From the NCBI GenBank assembly GCA_002811645.1, contig PDIP01000139.1, positions 1 through 40,334 on the forward strand: a stretch of 40,334 nucleotides of DNA, given 5' to 3'. This document shows positions 1-9,584 of this stretch, piece by piece. The notes below the pieces were generated by a model. That model was not told the DNA's origin. It did no database searches and saw only the letters and a list, made by a program, of their open reading frames with translations. The DNA comes from Corallochytrium limacisporum. Lineage: Eukaryota > Opisthokonta. How positions within the stretch are numbered: position 1 is the stretch's first letter; the number at the start of each line of letters is the position of its first letter. The position numbers were made by a program, and so were the translations under genes.

Positions 1-114
1 TTTGAACTCGGTTGGCGCGAATTTCTCCCTCCCTCCTTATTCCGGTTGATTAAATGTGATTTGGAGCAATATTTCGACGCAGAGGATAGTAAAAAAAATG
101 GAGAGCGTTCGCAC

Positions 115-3100
115 TTACTTCTTCTTCTTCCTGCGGCGGGCCGCCGGGTTGGTCATCATAAAGTCGCCCTGCTTCAGGGCACTAAGCACAGAGTTGAAGT
201 TCTCACCTTCTTCGTCCGGCTCGCGGATATTGAGCGAGTCGTTCGTATCGGGGCGGGGGCGGTTCGGAGGGGCCAGGGCCTCGCCCGGTGGCGGTCCCTC
301 GGTGGACACCTCGCGCAGAACCTCGGCTTCTACTGGGTGCGCTTGCTGCTCATGATACTTACGGAGGGAAGCTTTCCGCTTGTCCGTCTTGGACGCTTTC
401 AGGTCCTTCGTGAGCTCCGCGCGCGAGGTCTTCAATTCGTTCACGAGGTCTCGCCGTAGTGCAACATCGCCCGTGGTGTGGCGCTTGCGCGGAGACTTTG
501 GCGCCTGAATAAGTTCCACAGACTTTTGCGAAATTATGGAATCCCGGCTCCAGTTTCGTGAATTGCGCATATTGCGCTCCTCTTCCTCCTTCAGGCTCTT
601 GACCGCAGTAACAAACTGGTTCGTGAAGATCCGAATGTGGTCAAAGAATTCACTCGGTTTGTAGGAGGCGGCGTTCTCGCCAAAGAATGCCACCATCTGG
701 GCAAAGGCGGACAATGTCTGGTCCTTGCTCTTTTCGATTTCATCCAGGCGCCCCATACCGGAATCGACAAACAATTGCAAGCGCTCACAGAACTTATCCT
801 GGGTCTCCGATTTCTTGGCAATGGCTTCCAGAAGTGCTGTCTGCTTCTTGATCCCGGCACGCAGGGTACGTAGGGTGTCCTCAATCTCATTCATCGGCAC
901 TCGTGCAGCCGCCATGACATTCGGCATCTCCTCACTGTAGGTCAGGGCGTCCTCATTCTGTTCCTTGACAGCTTTGGCGATGAATTCAATTAGCATCGTA
1001 CGACCATCCGTACCGCGTGTGGTGGCGACCTTGGACAGAGAATTGATCTTCAGACCGGCTGCGACCTTGCCACCACGACCCCTCTGGTTGAGGAAGTTAC
1101 CGACCGCCAGGGTCACTCCCAACACATCTCTGAAGCCCTGACATTCACCAACCTCATCACAGGCACTGGCAACCACCTCGAGCTGATCAGGTATCGATTC
1201 AATGAAGTCCTGGAAATCATTGGCAAACTGTAGGGCCGCAATGCGCCGTTCGTACTCCGGAATGTTGCTGATCTCGAGCATGAATCGATCGACCTTGTCG
1301 AGCTTCTCTGTGGGAATGTCGGAAGCAGCGATGGCATCAATTTCCACCTTGGTCGGAATAAACTTGTTGAGTTGTTCAATCAAATTGGACGAAATCTCTT
1401 CGTCCTGCCAGTTCTCCACGATGCGCTTGACAGCAATGCCGTCCAAGCGATACTTCTGCAGGAAAATGGCAATGTTCTGGGCACGACGGACTTCAATGAC
1501 CGACGTGTTCTGAGCGCGCCGAGCCATGGGAGCGGGGGCACCGGGAGCTCCTGGCATCGCCGTGGAAGCGCCTGGTCCGGATTCGGGCAGTTGCTTAGGC
1601 TCCTTACTGAAAGCGATCTCGAGATCATTGACGTTCATGTTCGATAGCGCAGACTTGGTATCCAGAGAGCTCCAAATAGTCATGTTGTTGGCATCCTTCT
1701 CGTCAAGAACATTCCAATGCACTCCCTTCAGCTGCTCCTTTTCTTCCTCTGCCTCCTGGGCCGCCTTCTTGCCAACCAAGGCAGCGAGACCAGCCCTGAG
1801 ACCGCCAGACGGCGGGGGAGGAGCTGGCGGACCCTTGCCCGGAGGCGGCGGTGGTGGAGGTGGCGGCGCACCCTGGCTGCCTGGAGGCGGCGGCGGCGGC
1901 GGCGGCGGGGGAGGCGGAGGCGGAGGTGCGGCCCCAGTTCCTGGGGGTCCACCTGGTCCACCCGTGCCACCGACACCCAAAGACATCCCTTGCTTCTTAG
2001 ACTGTTGGGCAAGCAACAGGGCATTCATGGCCTCATCCCGTGACAGACCCAGCTTCTGGGTGCCTTCCAGCAAGAACGGTTCCGCCTCTTCGTCATCGCT
2101 CTCCCATTCATCGTCTGGGCTATTGACAGAGGCCGCACTTCTGATCAATTCGGACAGCGTGCTGCCGGTCTTAAGGTTAGTCTTTGAAGCCTTCCGGGTA
2201 CCCTTGCGGACCTTCCGCCGCCGACGAATGAACAAACGGCGTACGAGACGACGGCCATCGTCATTGAAGCCCAGGGCCTTGTCAATGGCCAACTTGGGAT
2301 CCTGCTCATCGGCCATTTTAGGAATTTCGTCCAGCTTCTTCTTACCACTGATGAGATCGAGTACAGTGTCAGGGGCAAGTGCGGGTACGACAGCGTTCTC
2401 GGGGTTTGTCGGATTCCCCTCCGATTCTGGCACCGCCGCATCGCTGTCGTCTCCAAACTCCTTATCAAGTTCACTCTTAACCGCAGGGAAGTCGACCAGC
2501 TCGGATGTCTTGGTCAGAGCGCTGATCGGAACAACCTCTAGCAACTCTGCGTATTCGTATACACTGTCCGTGTCATCCCCGTTGATCCAGACTTCATCCG
2601 TACCGTCAAAAGCCTTGGGCTCCCTTTCCTGCGTCTCCGCGAGCCCCATTTCCTCTGCCGTCTGGTCAGTTGCTTTATGGGGCGAATCGGGCGTCTTAGG
2701 CGCTTGCAACTCTCCCAAACTATCATTGACTTCCTCTTCGGTCCCCGGTTTGCTTCGTGTACCAGCCTTAATGGCCTTCTTCAGAGACTTACCAATGGAT
2801 TTCCTATTGGACGAGCGGGTTGAGTGTGACGCCTGGCGTTTCTTCTGCCAGCGGTAGGTGGGAACCAAGCGATTCATGACCCGATTGGCTGCGAAGGTGA
2901 CGTCCTCATCGATGTCTCCCTCCGCAACCATGTCATCAACCTCGTCAATGACGTGTGGGTACAGTTGTCTGATTGTCATCAACTTCTGCAACGCTGAGCT
3001 CAGCTCAGCCTCAGTCTGTGCTAGTTGCAGACTGCTAAAGGGGTCAGTGCGGCCCAGTTGGCCCGTGCCAGCCTCAAGCAAAATCCGTTGCTTACTGAGC

Positions 3101-5448
3101 ATCTTTTGCCGCTCCGCGTACAGTCTCTGAATCGTGCGTTCCTTTTCAAAAGACTTCTTGGCGAAGTACTTTACCTCCTTCTCCAGACGTTCAATATCCT
3201 TTTGGTTCACCGCATCCACAATGAGTGCCTTGATGTCCAATTCAAAATCAGCTATATCTGGGTCGTTGCCCTGATCGCTCTGCAAAACAATTTGCTGTAC
3301 CAAGCGATCAATGAGTTGCATGTATGCGTACCGCTTGACAGGATCGGGTTTGATCAGGACCAGATGCTTCACGAGGCTCTGCAGATGGGGATAGGACCAG
3401 CTATCCAGATTCTCGCGCAGGTAGCTGAACACTTCCTCAGGATTTTCAAGATCAATCTTCTCAATCTCATCCATCATCATCATGGCCTCCTCATCCGTAA
3501 GCATGATACCAATGAAGTAGTCAATATGCTTGTCCAGGGTCTCATTGGATCCATAAATGGTCCAAATCTGGTCTTCCACCTTTTGAGCGATGAATTCAAA
3601 GCGGATATGCATGCGCACCTTTACATCTGACTCTTTAGGATCACCGTTGACAATGCCGTTGATCAAAAGCATGGTCGCAATCTGATGCTGTAGAACCAGG
3701 CTTTTGTCTGTATCGTAATCGTCAGTGAGACGTGCAACCAGTGACTGGAATCGGAGGCGCTCACCCGTGAAATACCGCACGTAATCCATTGCTTCCAAGA
3801 CCCGCTTGTGGACGGAACTGGCGACGTAGCACAGCACACCGAGGATTTCAAGTGCAATGATACGTGTCCGCAAGTTCCAAGTATGCATAGACTTGGCAAC
3901 AATTTGAATGCTCTCGGGATTCTGAAGAAACAGATCCAGACAGTAAGGTACATTCAGAGTGACCTTCAGGGAATGAATTAGACCAAGATGGTAGTCGCCC
4001 TCACGAAGTTCCATATCAAGTGAATCGAGGCGTGCCAACAGGAAGTCCAGACCACCTGCCTTGGCAAACTGTTTCAATTCAGTCGAACGAGAGTTGCGGA
4101 GTGCCGTATCGAGACCAGTGACAGAATTCAGAAGCTTCTCCTGAATCTGCAAATGCTGCATTCCAGCCTTATGCTCACCCTTCCGGACCTTCTCAGCCAA
4201 GCCAGCCAGCTGTCTCTCGTATTTTATCATCTTCTTCATAAACGAGTCTGGTCGAGCAGTACCATCGGCCAGGTACTTGGCATCAAGGATCTTCACCACA
4301 TCCTTACCGTAAATCTTCATCATTTTCCATTTCTTGTCATCCGGCAAAAGCAACATATAGTCCTTGCGCCGTGCGGTGAGGTCAAGAACACTGATGAAAT
4401 CTGCAAACATCTGCCTAAGTTTCAGTGGAGGTGGCATATCGTCGTACATGGCAGGGTCTTCATTGTCATCCTCCACCAACAAATTCCCAATCTCTTCAAA
4501 CAGCTCGTCCGTGTTGCGGCCACGTCCATCTACGCTGCGGGACCTTCCCTCTGAACCCTGGGATTTTACACTGGTACGAGATGCGCTCTTGGATCTACCA
4601 GCTTCACGATCTCTTCCACTCCGACCACTCTTGCTCGACACCTGATAATCGTCCGTAGGAATGGCTAGGCCACTCATACGACTGCCATCCACCGCCTTCA
4701 TTGGCAAATTTGCTTCGCTGAGGGCCCGTCGCTCACGAACATCTTTCTTGCGTGGCCCATCTTCTCCTCGCTTTTTAGCTTGCGCCATAGCAGACGCAGG
4801 AGTATGCTTAGACTTCCTGGTCGAACCCTTAGCGGCATTTATGGTGTCCATGTCATCGTATTTTCCGTCCTCATTTCGGTCTTTCTTGTCTTTCCTTTTC
4901 CTATCCTTCTTGTCTTTCCTCGATTCGTAGACTTCTTGCTGGGCGGCACCATTTTCCTTTGACCTTTCCTTCTCTTTCTTATCCTTCCTGTCCTTCTTGT
5001 CCTTCCTCTCCCTTCTGTCGTTGTCTTTACTGGCTCCGAAAGACTGCATAGCCTCTCCATAGTTATCACCTCCGTTCATGCTGCTGCGACGGCTGCTTGC
5101 GCCACTGCTTCTGCGGCTGCTGCGCGTACCTTCAAACTCAGGCTTTGAGGAGTTCGCCGCTGTCTTGTTCTCAGAAGATGACTTGACATCTGCGTTCTTG
5201 ATCATTTCAATTGACGGGTCCCGCACAAAGGATGCCGCATTTCCCCCGGTTTGGTTGACCACAGGATCTGCGTACATGGTGGTCTTATTCTGCATCTTGC
5301 GCTTTTCTGGATCCGGCAGGATTTCTTCGGCCTCGATGATGTCATCATCATCGCCTTTAGAAGCCTTCTTTCCAAAAAGACTAGCAGCCCTTTCTGTCAC
5401 ACCGTCTGCTGGACTTTTGTCCTTCTTTTTCTTCGATTTGAAGAACAT
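115..5448 (-). CDS. Diaphanous-related formin (GBD-FH3-FH1-FH2-DAD)
   Basis: Actin nucleator and elongation factor, normally autoinhibited and opened by Rho GTPases. The 1777-residue frame starts at ATG 5448. Residues 1-320 are charged and low in complexity, with KKD/KDKK-type repeats at about 147-195 and SRS/RRSS stretches. A GTPase-binding/FH3 region follows at about 315-720, including LPDDKKWKMM at 369-378. A predicted coiled coil lies near 750-830. FH1 has proline runs at 1175-1189, 1195-1203 and 1207-1213. FH2 covers about 1236-1630, with the lasso-type KGVHWNVL at 1241-1248, RRAQNIAIFL at 1321-1330 and GNFLN at 1450-1454. The C-terminus (1750-1777) carries a DAD-like motif, FNSVLSALKQG followed by RRRKKKK, so autoinhibition through GBD/FH3-DAD contact is expected. 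There is no interruption in more than 5 kb. The family call is very secure; the exact orthologue is not. Confidence 0.96.
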   Translation of the reverse strand: MFFKSKKKKDKSPADGVTERAASLFGKKASKGDDDDIIEAEEILPDPEKRKMQNKTTMYADPVVNQTGGNAASFVRDPSIEMIKNADVKSSSENKTAANSSKPEFEGTRSSRRSSGASSRRSSMNGGDNYGEAMQSFGASKDNDRRERKDKKDRKDKKEKERSKENGAAQQEVYESRKDKKDRKRKDKKDRNEDGKYDDMDTINAAKGSTRKSKHTPASAMAQAKKRGEDGPRKKDVRERRALSEANLPMKAVDGSRMSGLAIPTDDYQVSSKSGRSGRDREAGRSKSASRTSVKSQGSEGRSRSVDGRGRNTDELFEEIGNLLVEDDNEDPAMYDDMPPPLKLRQMFADFISVLDLTARRKDYMLLLPDDKKWKMMKIYGKDVVKILDAKYLADGTARPDSFMKKMIKYERQLAGLAEKVRKGEHKAGMQHLQIQEKLLNSVTGLDTALRNSRSTELKQFAKAGGLDFLLARLDSLDMELREGDYHLGLIHSLKVTLNVPYCLDLFLQNPESIQIVAKSMHTWNLRTRIIALEILGVLCYVASSVHKRVLEAMDYVRYFTGERLRFQSLVARLTDDYDTDKSLVLQHQIATMLLINGIVNGDPKESDVKVRMHIRFEFIAQKVEDQIWTIYGSNETLDKHIDYFIGIMLTDEEAMMMMDEIEKIDLENPEEVFSYLRENLDSWSYPHLQSLVKHLVLIKPDPVKRYAYMQLIDRLVQQIVLQSDQGNDPDIADFELDIKALIVDAVNQKDIERLEKEVKYFAKKSFEKERTIQRLYAERQKMLSKQRILLEAGTGQLGRTDPFSSLQLAQTEAELSSALQKLMTIRQLYPHVIDEVDDMVAEGDIDEDVTFAANRVMNRLVPTYRWQKKRQASHSTRSSNRKSIGKSLKKAIKAGTRSKPGTEEEVNDSLGELQAPKTPDSPHKATDQTAEEMGLAETQEREPKAFDGTDEVWINGDDTDSVYEYAELLEVVPISALTKTSELVDFPAVKSELDKEFGDDSDAAVPESEGNPTNPENAVVPALAPDTVLDLISGKKKLDEIPKMADEQDPKLAIDKALGFNDDGRRLVRRLFIRRRRKVRKGTRKASKTNLKTGSTLSELIRSAASVNSPDDEWESDDEEAEPFLLEGTQKLGLSRDEAMNALLLAQQSKKQGMSLGVGGTGGPGGPPGTGAAPPPPPPPPPPPPPPPGSQGAPPPPPPPPPGKGPPAPPPPSGGLRAGLAALVGKKAAQEAEEEKEQLKGVHWNVLDEKDANNMTIWSSLDTKSALSNMNVNDLEIAFSKEPKQLPESGPGASTAMPGAPGAPAPMARRAQNTSVIEVRRAQNIAIFLQKYRLDGIAVKRIVENWQDEEISSNLIEQLNKFIPTKVEIDAIAASDIPTEKLDKVDRFMLEISNIPEYERRIAALQFANDFQDFIESIPDQLEVVASACDEVGECQGFRDVLGVTLAVGNFLNQRGRGGKVAAGLKINSLSKVATTRGTDGRTMLIEFIAKAVKEQNEDALTYSEEMPNVMAAARVPMNEIEDTLRTLRAGIKKQTALLEAIAKKSETQDKFCERLQLFVDSGMGRLDEIEKSKDQTLSAFAQMVAFFGENAASYKPSEFFDHIRIFTNQFVTAVKSLKEEEERNMRNSRNWSRDSIISQKSVELIQAPKSPRKRHTTGDVALRRDLVNELKTSRAELTKDLKASKTDKRKASLRKYHEQQAHPVEAEVLREVSTEGPPPGEALAPPNRPRPDTNDSLNIREPDEEGENFNSVLSALKQGDFMMTNPAARRRKKKK
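1810..1926 (-). repeat. FH1 polyproline codon repeats
   Basis: The plus strand is a run of GGN/GGC triplets, which on the coding strand gives the proline runs of the formin FH1 domain (residues 1175-1213). FH1 proline runs bind profilin-actin. The strong triplet bias also opens a long but spurious frame on the opposite strand. Confidence 0.9.
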
Positions 5449-7386
5449 GTTTGTGTGCTATGGTCTCGCAGTTTCTAGTGTGGATGTTCCACTGTCAATG
5501 TATCTCTACCATGTCATTTCTGTGGTTCTATCACTGGTTTCCTATTCCTATATTGCAGTACTCCTTAGAAAGAAATTTTACTGGTAGACAGCAGTTCGAA
5601 CCAAACTGGCCTTCTAGGGGGTCTGTCCTGTGGATAATGATTTCGTGGGTTGCCACCTAGCCCTGAAATATCCGAATCATACAGCACGCGAACCGTCGTT
5701 TTCCCTTACAAGCTCTTGATTCTCCGGCGAAGTGCGAGCGTCCAAGGCCGGGTTCATGTACTTAGCGGAAGCTGTCATTACTAGAACCGCTCTGCCTGCG
5801 TGGCTAGGAATTGGTTCCCAAGACCCACTGCTTGTGTCTCGCACAACCGAAACACAGCGGCCGTTTCGCGACGAAAGCGGGCGATTTGCTCGCCCGGGAC
5901 GGTCCAAGATACTTGAAGGCAGCAGGAGGAGCTAGTAGCAGCATGCCTCAATCATCTCAAAACATTCCATAATTTGAATATAGAAATGCGTTTCTTTCCG
6001 GACGCGTCGGCCACCGGTTCGAACGCAAGAACTTGGCACTCCAATCGTGCGCGATGGAGAGCTTGCTCTTTTTTGTCTGCTTGTGATTTCTAAGGAAAAG
6101 AGAACGGGCTCCGGGAACACACCCTTCCAAGGATTTTTTTTCTTTTTTTTTTTCCTTTTTGCTTCCTTCGTTCCCTTCTGCCTTCGTTTCACGCTTGCTG
6201 TGCCCGGGTGTTTCCAACATCCCCGCAGAGCGAGAAACCGGCCCCCCGGGAGGGGGAGGGGGGAGTCGTGGTGGAGAGTTTCGTCGTCTCCAACGCGGTG
6301 GATTCGATCCGAAACGGCAAGGTTTCAAAGTTTCATGAAGGAAACACACCCATCGACCGACCGGTCGATTCATAACAATAGCACAACAATTGCGGGCTCG
6401 GAGGATGAGGAAGGTAGGTGCAGAACCCAAACGGGGCACACAGAACAGACACGCAGCCTCCACCAAGTGTGAACGGCCGCTTCCAGCAAAAAGAAAAGGG
6501 CGTCGTTCCAAAGAGGCCAAGGCGCGCGAGAGGGTCCCGGCGGGACCAGAGAGAGCAAAGTGGAAGCATAGGGAACAAATAAGGACCTTCCCTCCCTCAT
6601 TTTTTTCCCCTTAGCCTTGCGTGGGGGGGGGGGGGGGCGTGTCGTTGTAACACACTCTTCTCAGGTCGCTGCGGCAACTCACACACCACCCCGTAATGAA
6701 AAACTGTGGCGAAGCCAGAGCGACAAAAAACCAAACACTCAAACCGCCCGTCCTTTCGTTTTGCCTTTGGGATCATGAAAATAGACCCCCATTTCCATAC
6801 CAACCGGTTCCCATTTCTTTTTCTTGGACAGCTGCTGCTGGGTAAACCTTGTCGTGGTAGTCAGACAGGAATGTGCAGAAGAATTCCCTGGAGGTTGCGA
6901 TTCTTCCGTATGTTTTAGTAGCGAAAAATAATGTCATCGCTTGGGCGAACGCAACCCACCTGTGTCTGTCGGTGTTTCAGTTGGGTGGAACGATCGACGA
7001 AGACAGGAAAACCGGCTGGAGAGAGCGGGAGCAATACTGAATGTACCGTAGATACCAAAAAGAAAAACAACACAAAACCCCCCTCCGGTCGTGTGTCTTG
7101 CCGAGCAGCAGAGCTCCCAATCTCTATGGTGAACGTACGCACAGGACAAATTCCTGCCTAATTTAGGAAACACTGGGGTGGACGGAACGGGGTGGCAGAA
7201 GTGGTGGATAATGAAACTATTGGATCAACGGCGGGGCCACGGAGGGCATCTCGCTCGGGGCAGCGAACTGAGTCATTACGCCCTCTTGTCTCAATCTAAC
7301 GGCCGTTTCTCGCGGTCCTAAAGTAGAGTGGACAAGAGATTGACACCAGTTGTGAACACCCGCTGCGAAAAATAAACGGAGCCGGA

Positions 7387-7393
7387 TATAAAA
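7387..7393 (+). promoter_or_regulatory. TATA-like box upstream of OsmC gene
   Basis: The sequence tataaaa lies 277 bp upstream of the first ATG of the OsmC gene. If it is used, the 5' leader would be about 250 nt. The match is short and could be chance. Confidence 0.25.
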
Positions 7394-7494
7394 TTGGCGG
7401 AACCGACGGGTCGAAGTTTTCGGAGTATATTAGGGTAGGGTATCACGGGACAGAACCATCCACACAGAGAGGTTCGGATCTGGGAAATATCCGC

Positions 7495-7513
7495 GCGTGT
7501 CGATCTGACACGC
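7495..7513. promoter_or_regulatory. 7-bp inverted repeat upstream of OsmC gene
   Basis: gcgtgtc, gatct, gacacgc: perfect 7-bp arms around a 5-nt centre, 157 bp upstream of the OsmC ATG. It could be a dimeric factor site or, if transcribed, a hairpin in the 5' leader. No known factor is assigned. Confidence 0.35.
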
Positions 7514-7670
7514 CATTGTAACGCTATCATCACTGTAGTGAGGGTGCGGTGAGTTCGCGGTCCAGAGTTGATGACAGCTGGTCACGACTAGATATTTCAG
7601 TGAAGCAAATTCCTACATTTACACAGGGGGTCCATATTTGTCGTTCCGCATCGTACGCGATAAACCTGTC

Positions 7671-8231
7671 ATGAATGTGACAAAGATGATTGGCCGCATT
7701 GCAGTTCTACGGACATTGGTACGTCAGGCAACCCCTGCTGTGACACCGCTGGCATTTGTTCGGGCCATCGCCACTGACAAACCTCGCATGATCACCGTCA
7801 AAGTTTCTGGTGAGTCTGATCAGATGAAAACTACTATGAATGAAGAACGTGCCGTACATACCATGATCACGGACGAACCAGAACGCCTCGGAGGTACAGA
7901 TCAAGGGCCGACTCCTCTGCAGATGGCTTTGAGCTCTCTGGCAGGTTGTGAAACTGCTACTCTGTACGGTATCTGTAAAAGGGCGAATATCAAAATCGAC
8001 CACATCTCCTACAAGGTAGAAGGCGCCTTCGACGCGCGGGGCACTTCGGGAGTGGCTGGCGTTTCACCCGCTTTCCAAACCGTTCAAGTGAATGCCAAGA
8101 TCGTCAGCGACGGTGAAGAAGACAAGGTCCGGGAATGTATCACGCTTGCTGGCAAGCGATGCCCCATTTATGCCCTATTCGTCCAGGCCGGTGTGGACAT
8201 GCGGTCCGACTGGGAAGTCGTGAAAGCATGA
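7671..8231 (+). CDS. OsmC/Ohr-family peroxiredoxin, probably mitochondrial
   Basis: OsmC/Ohr proteins are thiol peroxidases that reduce organic hydroperoxides. The frame is open from 7638, but that first codon is TTG, so the first ATG at 7671 is taken (186 aa); a second ATG at 7686 is possible. The N-terminus (IGRIAVLRTLVRQATP) is basic and lacks acidic residues, as in a mitochondrial presequence. The two expected cysteines are present: SLAGCETATL with Cys93, and GKRCPIYALF with Cys164. PTPLQMALSSLAGC is a typical OsmC core segment. The gene is convergent with the methyltransferase gene 92 bp away. The family is well supported; the substrate and localisation are inferred. Confidence 0.92.
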   Translation: MNVTKMIGRIAVLRTLVRQATPAVTPLAFVRAIATDKPRMITVKVSGESDQMKTTMNEERAVHTMITDEPERLGGTDQGPTPLQMALSSLAGCETATLYGICKRANIKIDHISYKVEGAFDARGTSGVAGVSPAFQTVQVNAKIVSDGEEDKVRECITLAGKRCPIYALFVQAGVDMRSDWEVVKA

Positions 8232-8323
8232 GAGAAAGTACAGAGATTTGGATTAGAAATGTAATGTATGGATGATGTGTTGTAAATGTGTGTTCTGTGG
8301 AATTATAAATGCTGTGGACGGTT

Positions 8324-9064
8324 TCAAGGCATCAAGACATAGGATTTGACGGGAAACATTCCGTTAGGGAAACCCTCCTGGTCTTCCTCACGAATAAGCT
8401 TGAGATCGGACTTTTCCACCAGCTTCAGGAGGTGCGTTTCGTCACGGGTGACACTGCTGTCATCTTTGTCTACAATGAAACCTCCATCGGTGATGACATT
8501 GTCCTTGATGATCACACAGCCCTTGCCAGGAACGAGCCCTTTGGCACATCTGTTCAAGAAGGCCACAAAGTCATCGTCGTGGAGGTACCCGATGACCCAC
8601 TGGACCCAGATCAGGTTGTATTTTCCTTCCTCTGGGTTGAAGTCTTGTAGTCCACAACAGTACGTCTCTTTCAAACGGTCGTCGCCTACGTATGACCGTG
8701 CCTTGTCTACAAACTTTTGTACCAATTCTACCAAATCTACCGATTGGAAAATGGGGATTAGCAGCTTCCGGGCAATCCGTCCGATGCCGGCTCCGCAATC
8801 CACGGCGTACCCAGCATCTATCACTCCTTCATCGATGAGCCTCCGGATCAAACTCCGACTGGCATTGATATCCAGAGAGCTCAATTTACCGAACCCACCG
8901 AGCATGCCATTCACAGTCTCTGGTTCATTCTCCCAGTACTCTTTGGCCTTTTCGTACCATTCCAAGTTTCCATCTGCCGCCTTCTTAGCCAACTCCACCT
9001 GCCACATGTCATCCCAGGTCTGGTACTGAGTGCCCTGAGTATCACTTCCAGCGTTGTTGGTCAT
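8324..9064 (-). CDS. NTMT1: Alpha-N-terminal protein methyltransferase (NTMT1 type)
   Basis: An SAM-dependent enzyme that methylates the alpha-amine of proteins exposing an X-Pro-Lys-type N-terminus after Met removal. The 246-residue frame matches human NTMT1 along its length, with about 35 extra residues at the N-terminus. Diagnostic segments are YEKAKEYWEN near 38, NGMLGGFG at 52-59 (family: DGMLGGYG), DCGAGIGRIARKLL at 89-102 (SAM binding), CCGLQDF at 136-142, WVQWVIGYL at 153-161, VIIKDN at 184-189 and DSSVTRD at 202-208. The ATG lies only 22 bp downstream of the stop of the same-strand acetyltransferase gene. The gene is convergent with the OsmC gene. Confidence 0.95.
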   Translation of the reverse strand: MTNNAGSDTQGTQYQTWDDMWQVELAKKAADGNLEWYEKAKEYWENEPETVNGMLGGFGKLSSLDINASRSLIRRLIDEGVIDAGYAVDCGAGIGRIARKLLIPIFQSVDLVELVQKFVDKARSYVGDDRLKETYCCGLQDFNPEEGKYNLIWVQWVIGYLHDDDFVAFLNRCAKGLVPGKGCVIIKDNVITDGGFIVDKDDSSVTRDETHLLKLVEKSDLKLIREEDQEGFPNGMFPVKSYVLMP

Positions 9065-9086
9065 GCTTCAATGTCAGTACACCACT

Positions 9087-9584
9087 CTACAGTGTAAGTT
9101 CGTAAAGGTGTGCGTCTCGTCCCTCAATGTAGTAATCTTTCAGAATACCAGCCGGCTCAAATCCTGCCGCACTGTACAATCGCACTGCGGCCGCACGCTT
9201 CGGGTCCACTTGCAGTCGGACGCGTTCAATGGCACAGGGCGAAGCGCGAGCCTTATCAATGGAAGCAGTCAGCAATTGTGTCCCAATACCTTTTCCGCGA
9301 ACACTACTCTCGACAGCAACCTTGTGAATCTGTGCGGTCGGGTACGCAATTTCAATGATGAGATATCCCAACACAGTCAGTTCCTCAGTTGCGCTATCGG
9401 TCGCTACGAAAACTGTACGGTTCCGTCCCTTCAGTTGCTTTGCAGACCCAGTGAAATCGTCTGCCATAGACTCGTGCTTGGGAAATGTGCGCCTCTCGAT
9501 CTTTGCAATCTGATCGACTATTGTGGCAGACTCCTTTTGCGGTTTGCGAAAGTCCCACTCCTTCACTGAAGTCCTATTTCTCAT
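9087..9584 (-). CDS. GNAT-family N-acetyltransferase
   Basis: A 165-residue acetyl-CoA-dependent acetyltransferase. Motif A is visible as IHKVAVESSVRGKGIGTQLL (86-105), with the pyrophosphate-binding RGKGIG at 96-101. Downstream, LQVDPKRAAAVRLYSAAGFE (124-143) is typical of RimI/NAA-like GNATs, in which an Asn or Asp precedes an A-x-x-LY-x-x-x-GF motif. DYYIEGRDAHLYELTL closes the fold. This suggests a protein N-terminal or lysine acetyltransferase, but a small-molecule acceptor cannot be excluded. The stop lies 22 bp before the NTMT1-like start, in a different frame, so the two are not a fusion. Confidence 0.88.
   Translation of the reverse strand: MRNRTSVKEWDFRKPQKESATIVDQIAKIERRTFPKHESMADDFTGSAKQLKGRNRTVFVATDSATEELTVLGYLIIEIAYPTAQIHKVAVESSVRGKGIGTQLLTASIDKARASPCAIERVRLQVDPKRAAAVRLYSAAGFEPAGILKDYYIEGRDAHLYELTL

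Larger units (their letters stand above)
5449..7670. other. 2.2 kb divergent intergenic region (formin / OsmC)
   Basis: This is the shared upstream region of two divergently transcribed genes. It holds a T-rich pyrimidine block at 6134-6170 (T8, C, T11, CC, T5), a 15-G run at 6623-6637 and a perfect 10-bp palindrome at 7298-7307. A TATA-like box and a 7-bp dyad near the OsmC gene are listed separately. The open frames across it are of low complexity and I see no gene. Confidence 0.7.

Noticed and set aside
1526-2857. 443-codon open frame on the plus strand, opposite the formin FH1 region
   Set aside because: It mirrors the formin gene, is Gly/Ser-rich because of the proline-codon repeats, and has no domain. 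The formin on the other strand is certain.
5590-6030. tRNA-like B-box sequences (gttcgaac near 5596 and 6017)
   Set aside because: The flanking bases do not form a T-arm stem, and no acceptor stem or A box is in place. Similar hits near 29174 and 36505 fail in the same way.
7269-7275. AP-1/Gcn4-like site tgagtca upstream of the OsmC gene
   Set aside because: A 7-bp match is expected by chance about once per 8-10 kb, and nothing else supports it.
7638-7670. Upstream extension of the OsmC frame
   Set aside because: The first codon is TTG, not ATG. The first ATG is 7671 and is followed by a good presequence.
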